Shown here one piece after another: positions 48,062-56,565 of a DNA stretch of 64,000 bases. Below the pieces are notes generated by a model. That model ran no database searches. It was not told the origin of the DNA and worked only from the letters and a program-made list of their open reading frames with translations. The position numbers and the translations under genes were made by a program. Location: NCBI GenBank assembly GCA_947482115.1, contig CANKII010000002.1, positions 310,001-374,000 of the forward strand, in the 5' to 3' direction. The stretch is from Fibrobacterota bacterium. GTDB taxonomy: Bacteria > Fibrobacterota > Fibrobacteria > UBA11236. Position 1 is the first letter of the stretch; each line of letters begins with the position of its first letter.

Positions 48062-50170
48062 ATGTCGAATAAAACCTTTTACGTCACCACGCCCATCTAT
48101 TACGTCAATGACGTGCCGCATATTGGGCATGCCTATACCACCGTGTTGGCTGATGTGCTGTCGCGCTACCACAAGTTGCTGGGCGACGAAGTTTTCTTCC
48201 TGACTGGGACGGATGAACATGGTCAGAAGGTGCAGCAGGCTGCGGAGAAGCGCGGAGTTACACCACAGGCGCATTGTGATGAATATTCGGAACGGTTCAA
48301 ATCCGCATGGAAGGATTTGAACATTGATTTCAACCATTTCATCCGCACCACCGACAAGGCGCATGTGGAGTATGTCCAGCGGAAGATGGAAGAACTTTGG
48401 AATAAAAAACTTCCTTCCGGTGAGAGTCTGATTTATGACAAGGAATATTCCGGCTGGTATTCCACATCGGAGGAACGGTTCTTCTCCGAAGACGAACTGG
48501 TGGATGGAAAAGATCCCATCAGTAATCGCGCTGTCGAATGGATTACGGAGAAGAATTATTTCTTCCGGATGTCGGCTTTCCAGGAAAAACTGATCCATTA
48601 TATCGAAATCGAAAAACCCGATTTTATTCTGCCGGACTTTCGCAAGAATGAAGTTCTGGGATTTTTGAAGCAGCCCTTGCGGGATCTTTGCATCAGTCGT
48701 CCTAAATCGCGGTTGAATTGGGGCATCACGCTACCCGATCCCGATTACGTGGCCTATGTCTGGGTCGATGCCCTTCTCAATTATGCCTCGGCAGTGGACG
48801 GGAAAAAGTTTAAAACGATTGGCAACAATGTTTGGCCTGCCGACTTTCATCTGATTGGCAAAGACATTCTGACGACGCATGCCATTTATTGGACCACATT
48901 GCTGATGGCGTTGGAAATGCCGTTGCCGAAGCACATCCTTGCGCATGGCTGGTGGATGATCGATAATGCGAGGATGAGTAAAACAACGGGGAACGTCGTA
49001 AGTCCGTTGGCGATGAAGGATAAATATGGAGTCGATGCCTTCAGGTTCTTTTTGATTCGTGAAATGACAATGGGTTATGATGCGACCTTTAGCGATGCAA
49101 TTTTCGTTACCAGATTGAATGCAAGCTTGGCAAATGATGTTGGCAACGGATTGAGTCGCGTGTTAAAGCTTGCTGAATTTTTAGAGTTCAAGCTTGATTA
49201 TTCGCAAGATAATTTTAGTGAATACGTCCGATTCGGCAATAGTTCTGCGTCCGCGCAGCCTCAATTATTTGCGTATGAGTCCTTAATAAATACAAGTCGA
49301 GCTGTTATTCGAGAGCTTCCTGGCATGGTGGAAAAGGTGTTCTTGAGTTTCGCATTGGATAGCCATGTCGGGCTTTTTGGAGATTTAAACCGCTATCTCG
49401 AAGTTTCGGCTCCTTGGAAGCTTGCAAAAGGTGGTGAGGTAGAGAAACGACTGCTGAATAATATTTTGTGGCATTGCTCTGAAGCCATGCGTATTGGTTT
49501 CACTTTGCTGCATCCTGTTATGCCGAAGAAAATGGACGAGGCTTTGGCAGCACTTGGTTGGACTTTTGAAGAAAGTCAAAAACAACTAGTCTGGCGTGAT
49601 TCAGGAAGCTTTTCCCTCAAATCCATTTCTCCGTTGTTTCCTCGAATCGACACCAAAACTATTCCAGTTGCAGATGCTCCTGGAAAAACGGAATCTACTG
49701 ATCCTTTTTCTTCCGTCGAACTTCGCGCCGTGAAAATTTTATCTGTGGAAGATCATCCCAATGCTGAAGCGCTCTATGTTCTTCAAGTGGATGCAGGCGG
49801 TGAGACTCGCACGGTTTGTGCTGGATTGCGCAAGCATTTGACGAAAGAAGAGTTGATAGGGAAGATGGGCGTCTTGGTTGCCAATCTCAAACCGGCATCT
49901 CTGCGCGGCGTGATGAGTCAAGGCATGATGCTGGCTGCGGACAGCGAGGGTGGAAAATTATCCCTCGCAAATCCTGAATCCGCGCAACCCGGAGATGCGA
50001 TTACCGCGGAAGGGTTGGAAAGCCATCCCAAGCCTCAAATCAATTTGAAAGATTTTGAAAAGTGCCCGTTGGCCGCAAAGGGTGGAAAAGTCCATTACAA
50101 GGGCAAAGAGCTGCGATCTCCGCATGGAGCCGTGCTGGCGCAGGCTCCCGATGGCGCTGTCGTAAAATGA
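48062..50170 (+). CDS. metG: Methionyl-tRNA synthetase with C-terminal tRNA-binding domain
   Basis: About 702 residues. Class I signature HIGH (VNDVPHIGHAYTTVLAD) and KMSKS variant RMSKTTGNVVSP near 300. The knuckle region EYSGWYSTSEERFFSEDELV has no zinc cysteines, so this is a zinc-free form. The C-terminal EMAPII-like domain (SSVELRAVKILSVEDHPNAE, GVMSQGMMLAADSE) promotes dimerisation and tRNA binding. A TTG at 48053 is in frame, but ATG 48062 fits. From about 49020 to 49740 the DNA is distinctly more AT-rich than the rest. Confidence 0.96.
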   Translation: MSNKTFYVTTPIYYVNDVPHIGHAYTTVLADVLSRYHKLLGDEVFFLTGTDEHGQKVQQAAEKRGVTPQAHCDEYSERFKSAWKDLNIDFNHFIRTTDKAHVEYVQRKMEELWNKKLPSGESLIYDKEYSGWYSTSEERFFSEDELVDGKDPISNRAVEWITEKNYFFRMSAFQEKLIHYIEIEKPDFILPDFRKNEVLGFLKQPLRDLCISRPKSRLNWGITLPDPDYVAYVWVDALLNYASAVDGKKFKTIGNNVWPADFHLIGKDILTTHAIYWTTLLMALEMPLPKHILAHGWWMIDNARMSKTTGNVVSPLAMKDKYGVDAFRFFLIREMTMGYDATFSDAIFVTRLNASLANDVGNGLSRVLKLAEFLEFKLDYSQDNFSEYVRFGNSSASAQPQLFAYESLINTSRAVIRELPGMVEKVFLSFALDSHVGLFGDLNRYLEVSAPWKLAKGGEVEKRLLNNILWHCSEAMRIGFTLLHPVMPKKMDEALAALGWTFEESQKQLVWRDSGSFSLKSISPLFPRIDTKTIPVADAPGKTESTDPFSSVELRAVKILSVEDHPNAEALYVLQVDAGGETRTVCAGLRKHLTKEELIGKMGVLVANLKPASLRGVMSQGMMLAADSEGGKLSLANPESAQPGDAITAEGLESHPKPQINLKDFEKCPLAAKGGKVHYKGKELRSPHGAVLAQAPDGAVVK

Positions 50171-50180
50171 GCCGTCTTGA

Positions 50181-50231
50181 GCCCTGAGCGTAGTCGAAGG
50201 GCGAAGGTCGTTTCGGCTCCGCTCAACGACC
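50181..50231. repeat. REP-like double palindrome between metG and the helicase gene
   Basis: Two adjacent palindromes. The first (50181-50202) begins GCCCTGAGCGTAGTCGAAGG. The second (50206-50231) has arms GGTCGTT and AACGACC around TCGGCTCCGCTC. This intergenic pair looks like the intact form of the family found inside tsf, the primase-like gene and the PKS. Confidence 0.75.
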
Positions 50232-50299
50232 GGGCCAAGCCTGCTTTTCTATCTTTCACACCCTGTACAATGAATCCTTGAATCCATAAACGAGAATCC

Positions 50300-51754
50300 A
50301 TGACCGATATGCCCGACAATACCGAACCCGCACCTTACAAGGGCGAAGCACAGGTCACCATCATCGAGCCGCAGCCTCCGCTGCCCGAGTTGACCATTGA
50401 AAGTTTTTCGCCTGCGTTGCAGGATGTGATTCGGAAAAACGGCTGGTCGGATTTGATGCTGGTTCAGAAGAAGGCGTCGCCGTATCTCCTGAACGCCATG
50501 GACATCATCGTCCAGTCCAAAACGGGATCGGGAAAAACCGGCGCGTTCATTTTACCGATGCTCGAGGTGATCGAGAAAAGCCACATGATGCCGCAGCTGC
50601 TCATCATGACTCCCACGCGGGAATTGGCGCTGCAGGTTTATCAGGAAGCCGTGCGTTTCGGCGAGCCGCTGGGCATTCGCGCCGTTGCCGTGTATGGCGG
50701 TGTCGCCTATCAGCCCCAGCTCGATGCATTTCGCAATGGCGTGCATATCGTGGTCGGAACACCGGGCCGTTTGCTCGATCATATTCTCAGCGGTAATCTC
50801 AAGCTGACTTCCGTGCGCGATCTCGTGCTCGACGAAGCCGATGAGTTGTTGTCCATGGGTTTCTACCCGGACATGAAGCGCATCCAGCAATTCATTCCCA
50901 AGGAACGTTGCACCTATCTGTTCTCGGCCACCATTCCGGTGAACGTGAAGCGCCTCGCACAGGAGTTCATGCGCAAGCCGAAGTTCATGAGCCTGTGTCC
51001 GACCGAGGTTTCCGTGTCAAGCATGGAGCACGTCTATTACGTGGTCGATCCGCATGACAAGGACAAGGCGCTGCTTCAGTTGATTGAATTCGAGAACCCC
51101 GAATCCGCCATCATCTTTTGCAATACTCGCCGCGACACGGGCTACATCTACGAATACCTTAAAGCCAAGGGGTTGCGCGTAGGCCAGATCTCGGGCGACG
51201 TACAGCAAAAAGATCGCCAGAAGGTGATGAAGGAACTCAAGACGGGGGCGATTCGCTTTCTCGTGGCTACGGATGTGGCTGCTCGCGGCATTGACATTAA
51301 CGGACTGACGCACGTATTCATGTACGATCATCCAGACGATCCGGAAGTGTATGTGCATCGCGCCGGCCGCACGGCCCGTGCCGGAAACTCCGGTTTGGCA
51401 ATTTCGTTGGTCGGTTTGGTGGAAGAGATGGCGCTGAAGAATACGGCGCGTCAATTCAGCATTCCCTTCGTCAAGAAAACATTGCGCAGCGACAAGGAAC
51501 TCGAGGAAGTGATTCAGGAACGGACCACGGTTTATCTCGAGCAAGCCTATCGCAATTTCAAGCAGTTTGAAAAGACCGGTGCCAAGCGCATGATGCCGCT
51601 GATCGATTCGCTGATCAAGTCCGATGACGAGAAACTGGTGCTGGGTTCCATCCTTCACCAATTCTATTGGAAAACCTTCACGGGCAATGAGGGTGTGGCT
51701 CCGGCAGCGGAAACTCCAATTGAAGAAGAAACCCCCGAGACTCCCGCGACCTGA
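50300..51754 (+). CDS. DEAD-box RNA helicase
   Basis: 484 residues. ATP-dependent RNA unwinding enzyme. Motifs in order: Q-motif region FSPALQDVIRKNGWSDLMLV, Walker A SKTGSGKT, PTRELA, GTPGRLLDH, VLDEADELLSMGF (DEAD), SAT, then ATDVAARGID and HRAGRTARAG in the second RecA domain. A 120-residue C-terminal extension has no recognised RNA-binding domain and ends in an acidic, Pro/Thr-rich tail. CsdA/RhlE-like roles in ribosome assembly or cold adaptation are likely. 8 bases before map. Confidence 0.94.
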   Translation: MTDMPDNTEPAPYKGEAQVTIIEPQPPLPELTIESFSPALQDVIRKNGWSDLMLVQKKASPYLLNAMDIIVQSKTGSGKTGAFILPMLEVIEKSHMMPQLLIMTPTRELALQVYQEAVRFGEPLGIRAVAVYGGVAYQPQLDAFRNGVHIVVGTPGRLLDHILSGNLKLTSVRDLVLDEADELLSMGFYPDMKRIQQFIPKERCTYLFSATIPVNVKRLAQEFMRKPKFMSLCPTEVSVSSMEHVYYVVDPHDKDKALLQLIEFENPESAIIFCNTRRDTGYIYEYLKAKGLRVGQISGDVQQKDRQKVMKELKTGAIRFLVATDVAARGIDINGLTHVFMYDHPDDPEVYVHRAGRTARAGNSGLAISLVGLVEEMALKNTARQFSIPFVKKTLRSDKELEEVIQERTTVYLEQAYRNFKQFEKTGAKRMMPLIDSLIKSDDEKLVLGSILHQFYWKTFTGNEGVAPAAETPIEEETPETPAT

Positions 51755-51762
51755 GTATTCCC

Positions 51763-52515
51763 ATGTCCATCAAGATCAAATCCGATCGTGAAATCGCATT
51801 GATCCGCGACTCCTGTCGTTTGACGGCGGAGATTCTTGCACGCGCGGGCGAAATCGTGAAACCCGGAATCACTACAGACGATATCAACACCTTTGTGCAT
51901 AACGCAACCATCAAGGCCGGAGCGATTCCTTCTCCGCTGAACTATCACGGTTTCCCCAAATCCGTTTGTACGTCGGTGAACAACGTGGTATGTCACGGCA
52001 TTCCCGGCAGTCAGGTGTTGAAGGATGGCGACATCATCAACATCGATGTGACCTGTTTGCTACAGGGCTATCACGGCGACGCCTCGCGCACTTACTTCGT
52101 GGGTTCTCCGACACCGAAGGTTCGCAAGTTGGTGGACACCGCCGAGCGTTGTCTGGACGAAGGTATTTCCGTCGCCGTTCCCGGTGGCTACTTCGGGGAA
52201 ATTGGAAACTGCATTCAGGATTTGGCGGACGAAGTGGGTTATGGTGTGGTGCGCGAGTTCTGCGGCCATGGCATCGGGCGCAATTTTCATGAAGACCCTA
52301 TGGTGTTGCATTATCGCACCAAGAATCGCGGCGACCGGATTCAAGAGGGCATGGTTTTTACCATTGAGCCCATGATCAACGACGGCGGCACCGGGGTGTA
52401 CGTGGCAAATGACGGTTGGACTGTGTTGACGAAGGACGGCTCGCTCTCGGCGCAGTTTGAGCATACGGTAGCGATGACCCGCCATGGGCCGGAAGTCTTA
52501 ACGAGGCTGGATTAA
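51763..52515 (+). CDS. map: Methionine aminopeptidase, type I
   Basis: Removes the N-terminal Met from new proteins; 250 residues. Metal-ligand motifs: INIDVTCLLQGYHGDASRTY (two Asp), CGHGIGRNFHEDP (His), MVFTIEPMIND (Glu) and QFEHTVAMTRHG (Glu). Also YHGFPKSVCTSVNNVVCHGI near 58-77. The start follows GAGTATTCCC. Ends shortly before a degenerate palindrome and queE. Confidence 0.96.
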   Translation: MSIKIKSDREIALIRDSCRLTAEILARAGEIVKPGITTDDINTFVHNATIKAGAIPSPLNYHGFPKSVCTSVNNVVCHGIPGSQVLKDGDIINIDVTCLLQGYHGDASRTYFVGSPTPKVRKLVDTAERCLDEGISVAVPGGYFGEIGNCIQDLADEVGYGVVREFCGHGIGRNFHEDPMVLHYRTKNRGDRIQEGMVFTIEPMINDGGTGVYVANDGWTVLTKDGSLSAQFEHTVAMTRHGPEVLTRLD

Positions 52516-52583
52516 GTTACGCCGGTCGCTGAGTCCGCTACGGTGGATCAATGCGCGGCGATTAGTCACATCGTTTGGGTATC

Positions 52584-53204
52584 ATGTCTTCTGAACAAAC
52601 TCTTCGCATCACTGAAATCTTTTACTCCCTCCAGGGCGAAGGGTTTCACGCCGGTACGCCCGCTGTGTTTATACGCGGCGCAGGATGTAATCTGGCCTGC
52701 ACATTTTGCGACACGGATTTTTCGTTGAAAGAAAAATTGACTCCGGAAGAAATCATTGAGCGCATTGCGGAATATCCCGCCAAGTTTATTGTGCTAACCG
52801 GAGGAGACCCGACCATTCAACCCGCCGGGTTTCGGCGATTGATCGAACTTCTCCATGAACGCGGATATTATGTCACCATGGAAACCAACGGAACGTCCGA
52901 GGATTCGCTCGGCGTCGATTGGGTCACCGTCAGTCCCAAACTCAGTCAGGGTGGGGAATGGAAGCTGCGCAGTGGAAACGAACTCAAGCTGGTATACGAA
53001 GGACAGGACTTGGGCTTTTTTGAAAATTCCAATTTTGAACATTATTTCCTGCAACCCAAGGAAATCCGCACCGGCAGCTTCGGAAAGGGCGAACGCGATG
53101 TTGCGGCCACGCATTCGGAGTGGAAACGCACCATCGAAGCGCTGCTGGTCCGTCCCCGCTGGAAATTATCTTTCCAATTGCACAAGGAACTCGGCCTTCG
53201 TTGA
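52584..53204 (+). CDS. queE: 7-carboxy-7-deazaguanine synthase
   Basis: Radical-SAM step in queuosine/7-deazaguanine synthesis: carboxytetrahydropterin to CDG. 206 residues; radical cluster motif GCNLACTFCDTDF (C-x3-C-x2-C), FYSLQGEGFHAGTPAVFIRG before it, and VLTGGDPTIQP with METNGT after. Start ATG 52584 rather than the in-frame upstream codon at 52575. Followed by queC in the same direction. Confidence 0.95.
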   Translation: MSSEQTLRITEIFYSLQGEGFHAGTPAVFIRGAGCNLACTFCDTDFSLKEKLTPEEIIERIAEYPAKFIVLTGGDPTIQPAGFRRLIELLHERGYYVTMETNGTSEDSLGVDWVTVSPKLSQGGEWKLRSGNELKLVYEGQDLGFFENSNFEHYFLQPKEIRTGSFGKGERDVAATHSEWKRTIEALLVRPRWKLSFQLHKELGLR

Positions 53205-53225
53205 GATATTAATTCGCTGATTGGA

Positions 53226-53933
53226 TTGCTCTTGCCTGCACAGAAGAAAAAACTGAATCGAGCCTGTCTCGTCGTCTTTTCCGGCGGGCAGGATTCCACC
53301 ACATGCCTGCACTGGGCGCTGAACACCTTCACCTCGGTTGAGGGTGTTTTCTTCGACTATGGCCAGCGGCACAAGTCCGAAGTGCTGGCCGCGCAGGCCA
53401 TTGCATGGCGGGTGAAAATTCCACTGCGATTATTCCGTCTGGATTTTTTCCGCGAGTTGAAAGGAAATGCCCTCACCGATTCTTCCATCGCCATCAGTTC
53501 TGAAACGGGACCGATGGGCTTGCCCAATACATTTGTGCCGGGCCGCAATCTGGTTTTCTTGACTCACGCCGCTGCGTATGCTTACACCAAGGGTATTCAC
53601 GACATTGTGACAGGCTTGTGTCAAACCGATTACAGCGGTTATCCCGATTGCCGGATTGATACGCTAAAGGCTTTGCAAAAGTCCCTGCATCTTGGTCTTG
53701 GCTGGCCGGAGAGGCACGGAGTTTTACGTTTGATCGCCCCGCTGATGTTCAAGACCAAGGCCGAGAGTGTGCGACTGGCGCAAAAATGGGGAGCGATGGA
53801 TTCACTGGCCTTGAGCCACACCTGTTATGAAGGTTCGGTTCCGCCCTGTGGAAAATGTCCGGCCTGTCTTTTGCGGGCAAAAGGTTTTTCGGAAGCGGGA
53901 ATGGCCGATCCCCTGCTGACCCGGTTAGGTTGA
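53226..53933 (+). CDS. queC: 7-cyano-7-deazaguanine synthase
   Basis: Makes preQ0 from CDG with ATP and ammonia. 235 residues; PP-loop VVFSGGQDSTTCLHWAL near 17-33 and zinc cysteines CYEGSVPPCGKCPACLLRA near the end. It lies in the same frame as queE beyond its stop; the start is TTG 53226 (or another TTG at 53232), because no ATG exists there. Pairs with queE in a preQ0 operon. The rest of the pathway is not in the window. Confidence 0.94.
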   Translation: MLLPAQKKKLNRACLVVFSGGQDSTTCLHWALNTFTSVEGVFFDYGQRHKSEVLAAQAIAWRVKIPLRLFRLDFFRELKGNALTDSSIAISSETGPMGLPNTFVPGRNLVFLTHAAAYAYTKGIHDIVTGLCQTDYSGYPDCRIDTLKALQKSLHLGLGWPERHGVLRLIAPLMFKTKAESVRLAQKWGAMDSLALSHTCYEGSVPPCGKCPACLLRAKGFSEAGMADPLLTRLG

Positions 53934-53947
53934 TATCAGGAGACGAG

Positions 53948-55462
53948 ATGGATATTCCGAATAAATATGATGTTTGCATTCTCGGTTGCGGTCCCGGCGG
54001 ATTCGCAGCCGCAATGCGCGCTTTTGATTTTGGAAAGAACGTCTGCATCATTGAAGGCGGGAACATCGGCGGGGCCGGCATTGTCCACGGTGCGCTGACG
54101 AGTAAAACACTGTGGGAACTGGCGAAGGATTATGCGCTGGCATCCACCACGGATCGCGGTTATCGCGTGGCCGGGTTAATGGTGGATTATCAGGCGGTGC
54201 GCGACACGGTCATTCAAGCCGCGAAGGAAAAACAATACCAAATCCTCTCGCAAATCGAAACCTTCTCACCGCCACGCTGGAAGGGACCGGGTTCGATCAC
54301 TTTGAAGCGGGGATTCGCCCGCTTCCAGGATTTGAACACGGTGAGCGTATCCATTCACGGCGGGACTGAAGAACTGGTGAAGGCGGACAACTTCGTCATT
54401 TCGACGGGATCCAAGCCGCGTGATTTTCCCGGCATCATCATTGATAATGAGCGCATCATCAACTCCGACGGCATTCTTTCCTTCCGTCAATTTCCCAAGC
54501 GGCTGCTCATTCTGGGCGCGGGCATCATCGGCTGTGAATACGCCAGCATCTTTTCCAACTTCGGGCAGACCAAGGTGCATTTGCTGGATCGCCAATCGCG
54601 CATCATCCCGTTTGAGGACGAGGATATCAGCCGTTTCGTCAGCCATAATCTGGAACAAAAAGGTGTGACCATTCACCACAACGCCATTCTCCGCGCCATT
54701 CACAAACGACCGGAGTTTCTCGAGGTCGTGGTGGATTACGAGGACGGCCGCAGCCAGGTGCTGGAAGTGGATGCCGCACTGGTTTCTGTGGGTCGTGTTC
54801 CCAACGTGGGACTTCTGGAACTGGATCGGATCGGTCTGGTTCCCAATTCCCGCGGTGCCATTGAAACGGATGCCGGTTGTCGAGCGCGATTCAACATTTA
54901 CGCGGTGGGCGATGTGACCCAGCATACGGCGTTGTTTAACGTGGCGGAGATGGAAGGCCGTTATGTGGCCAAGTCCATGTTCGGGAAGAACAATTATCCG
55001 CTTCGCTATCACAACATGTCCACCATCATGTTTTTCAATCCCGAGGTCGCGGTGGTGGGACTCAATGAACAGCAATGTCAGGAGCAGAAAATTCCCTATC
55101 GCGTGGGATTCTATTCCAACGCGCTGGTGAACCGCGCCATCGCCATGCGCCGTACGGACGGCTTCGTAAAAATTCTGATCTCCCAGGACGGACAGAACCG
55201 CATCCTTGGAATGCGCGCGGCGGGTCCGCAGGCCTCCAGCACCATCATGGTCATCGCGCACTTGATGGATCAGGAAAAAGGACTGGAGGAAATCATGAAA
55301 TCCATCCACCCGCATCCGTCGATCACGGAAGGCATTCAGGAATGTCTGCGCATGCTGCTGGGCAAGTCGATCTACAAGCCGATGGTGTTTCCGGATTACA
55401 TGAGCATTAAGTCATGGCATCCTGAGATGGGTTATGCCAGCATGGCTGCCATGCCGGGGTGA
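53948..55462 (+). CDS. FAD-dependent transhydrogenase-like (SthA-type) oxidoreductase lacking redox cysteines
   Basis: 504 residues, from ATG 53948 behind AGGAGACGAG. FAD site YDVCILGCGPGGFAAAMRAF near 8-27. The position of the usual disulfide (GGxC...GCxPSK) reads GGAGIVHGALTSKTLWELA, so neither redox cysteine is present. NAD(P)-binding RLLILGAGIIGCEYASIF and second FAD site YAVGDVTQHTALFNVAEMEG are intact, as is HPHPSITEGIQEC near the C-terminus. No disulfide means it is not a lipoamide dehydrogenase; soluble transhydrogenase or quinone-linked activity is likely. The last 48 bases are repeated at 56138-56185. Confidence 0.88.
   Translation: MDIPNKYDVCILGCGPGGFAAAMRAFDFGKNVCIIEGGNIGGAGIVHGALTSKTLWELAKDYALASTTDRGYRVAGLMVDYQAVRDTVIQAAKEKQYQILSQIETFSPPRWKGPGSITLKRGFARFQDLNTVSVSIHGGTEELVKADNFVISTGSKPRDFPGIIIDNERIINSDGILSFRQFPKRLLILGAGIIGCEYASIFSNFGQTKVHLLDRQSRIIPFEDEDISRFVSHNLEQKGVTIHHNAILRAIHKRPEFLEVVVDYEDGRSQVLEVDAALVSVGRVPNVGLLELDRIGLVPNSRGAIETDAGCRARFNIYAVGDVTQHTALFNVAEMEGRYVAKSMFGKNNYPLRYHNMSTIMFFNPEVAVVGLNEQQCQEQKIPYRVGFYSNALVNRAIAMRRTDGFVKILISQDGQNRILGMRAAGPQASSTIMVIAHLMDQEKGLEEIMKSIHPHPSITEGIQECLRMLLGKSIYKPMVFPDYMSIKSWHPEMGYASMAAMPG
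55415..55462 (+). repeat. 3' end of the SthA-like gene, matched by a copy at 56138-56185
   Basis: From TGGCATCC through the TGA stop. The copy differs at two third-codon positions (CCT/CCC, GCT/GCC), both synonymous; both read WHPEMGYASMAAMPG then stop. Lies directly before the lipoprotein gene. Confidence 0.9.
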
Positions 55463-55463
55463 G

Positions 55464-56066
55464 TTAAAAAGAAGATCGCTGTGGAGCCATGGGAGGGCCC
55501 ACACAACAAGCAAGAACTACAGGGCCGATTACAAGAGGCAGAACGATGAATGTAATTACCAACCCTGTTGATAAAGAATTGAGCTCTTCATAGCTGATAT
55601 GATCGATAGACTTCCATTGCAAAGAAAAATTTCGTACGGAGGAAGCGCTATCATTTTGTTCGAACAAAGCATCGGCAACATTGCTATTCTCGATCAGAAA
55701 CAAATCCATTTGTTTTGAGCCAGTGGGCATTAAGCTGCTTTCTGTTCCTTTTTTCCACGATGTCCCAAGAATTTTTTCGAGGTTTGTGTCGTTAACTAAT
55801 TGGAAAGGATTATGGAGTTGCCCTTCCAATCCGGTTTCTGTCCATCTAGGAGATTTCAGTATTCCCATTTTCCCCCCGCTCTTCAGAACAAAGGCCCAGT
55901 CTTCAAGAATCTGAATGGTGTCGCCCACTTGGGTCCGTATTTTTCTTGCCTTCAATTGTTCCAGTGGGATCATCCCCTTGCTGTAGCATCCGGTGAGGTG
56001 CAGGCAAAATGTGGCAAGCAGGAACCAGCTGATGAAAATGCGGGATGATCGAATCTGCTTGTTCAT
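55464..56066 (-). CDS. Putative lipoprotein, unknown function
   Basis: 200 residues. Lipobox LTGC follows a hydrophobic stretch (ISWFLLATFCLHLTGCYSKG), indicating a lipid-anchored periplasmic or outer-membrane protein. The body has a charged beta-rich segment (TQVGDTIQILEDWAFVLKSG) and a hydrophobic segment near the C-terminus (STGLVITFIVLPLVIGPVVL), so it may be tethered twice. No family recognised. It is more AT-rich than the SthA-like gene and is enclosed by the duplicated gene ends at 55415 and 56138, so it looks like inserted cargo. Confidence 0.75.
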   Translation of the reverse strand: MNKQIRSSRIFISWFLLATFCLHLTGCYSKGMIPLEQLKARKIRTQVGDTIQILEDWAFVLKSGGKMGILKSPRWTETGLEGQLHNPFQLVNDTNLEKILGTSWKKGTESSLMPTGSKQMDLFLIENSNVADALFEQNDSASSVRNFSLQWKSIDHISYEELNSLSTGLVITFIVLPLVIGPVVLACCVGPPMAPQRSSF

Positions 56067-56137
56067 GTTCCTTTGACGAATGGTTTTTTGTTCTGGTAAC
56101 CAGTCAATTCAAGATTTCGCCCATGTACATCCGCTCG

Positions 56138-56185
56138 TGGCATCCCGAGATGGGTTATGCCAGCATGGCCGCCATGCCGGGGTGA
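56138..56185 (+). pseudogene. Orphan copy of the SthA-like gene 3' end
   Basis: 48 bases, 46 identical to 55415-55462, ending in a matching TGA. In the coding frame the preceding bases read MYIRS rather than the DYMSIKS of the intact gene, so similarity fades upstream. It stands alone, without the rest of a gene, downstream of the lipoprotein gene. Confidence 0.85.
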
Positions 56186-56187
56186 AC

Positions 56188-56547
56188 TTAATGGGAGTAG
56201 ATTAACTTGTAGGCGAAGCCCTCATACCCATAACCATAAATGGTGACCCCTTTCGATTGGGAATTCTGAAACCATTTATGCGAAGGAACAAACCAGGCTT
56301 CTGTCTCGTCTTGGCGAATGTAGATCTGATCTGTTGCGGTATCCGAAGGTAATGCGGTATTCCAAATGACGCATTCGACCACCCAAGGACCTGAATAATA
56401 TGGTCCAAGGCCGGTAAAGGGGTCCTTGGAACTAAGGTTTCCCTGTTGGGTGAATCCGCCACTTTCATGAGGCCCTCCGTTGAGGCATCCGAATACGAAT
56501 AATGTCGTAAATAGAATGGCTCCGATCAGGCAAAATTTCTCCTTCAT
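56188..56547 (-). CDS. Small putative lipoprotein
   Basis: 119 residues. Signal peptide and lipobox VFGC (ILFTTLFVFGCLNGGPHESG), then a compact Trp- and Tyr-rich domain (GPWVVECVIWNTALPSD, TIYGYGYEGFAYKLIYSH). No family recognised. GAGGGAGGGAACC directly precedes the ATG, a strong ribosome-binding site. Belongs to the run of secreted and membrane genes to 59.5 kb. Confidence 0.7.
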   Translation of the reverse strand: MKEKFCLIGAILFTTLFVFGCLNGGPHESGGFTQQGNLSSKDPFTGLGPYYSGPWVVECVIWNTALPSDTATDQIYIRQDETEAWFVPSHKWFQNSQSKGVTIYGYGYEGFAYKLIYSH

Positions 56548-56565
56548 GGTTCCCTCCTTCCCGAT

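Noticed and set aside
52518-52545. GGTCGCTGAGTCCGCTACGG between map and queE
   Set aside because: Shares GGTCGCTGAG with the tsf element but has no paired arm; a degenerate copy is possible but not supportable.
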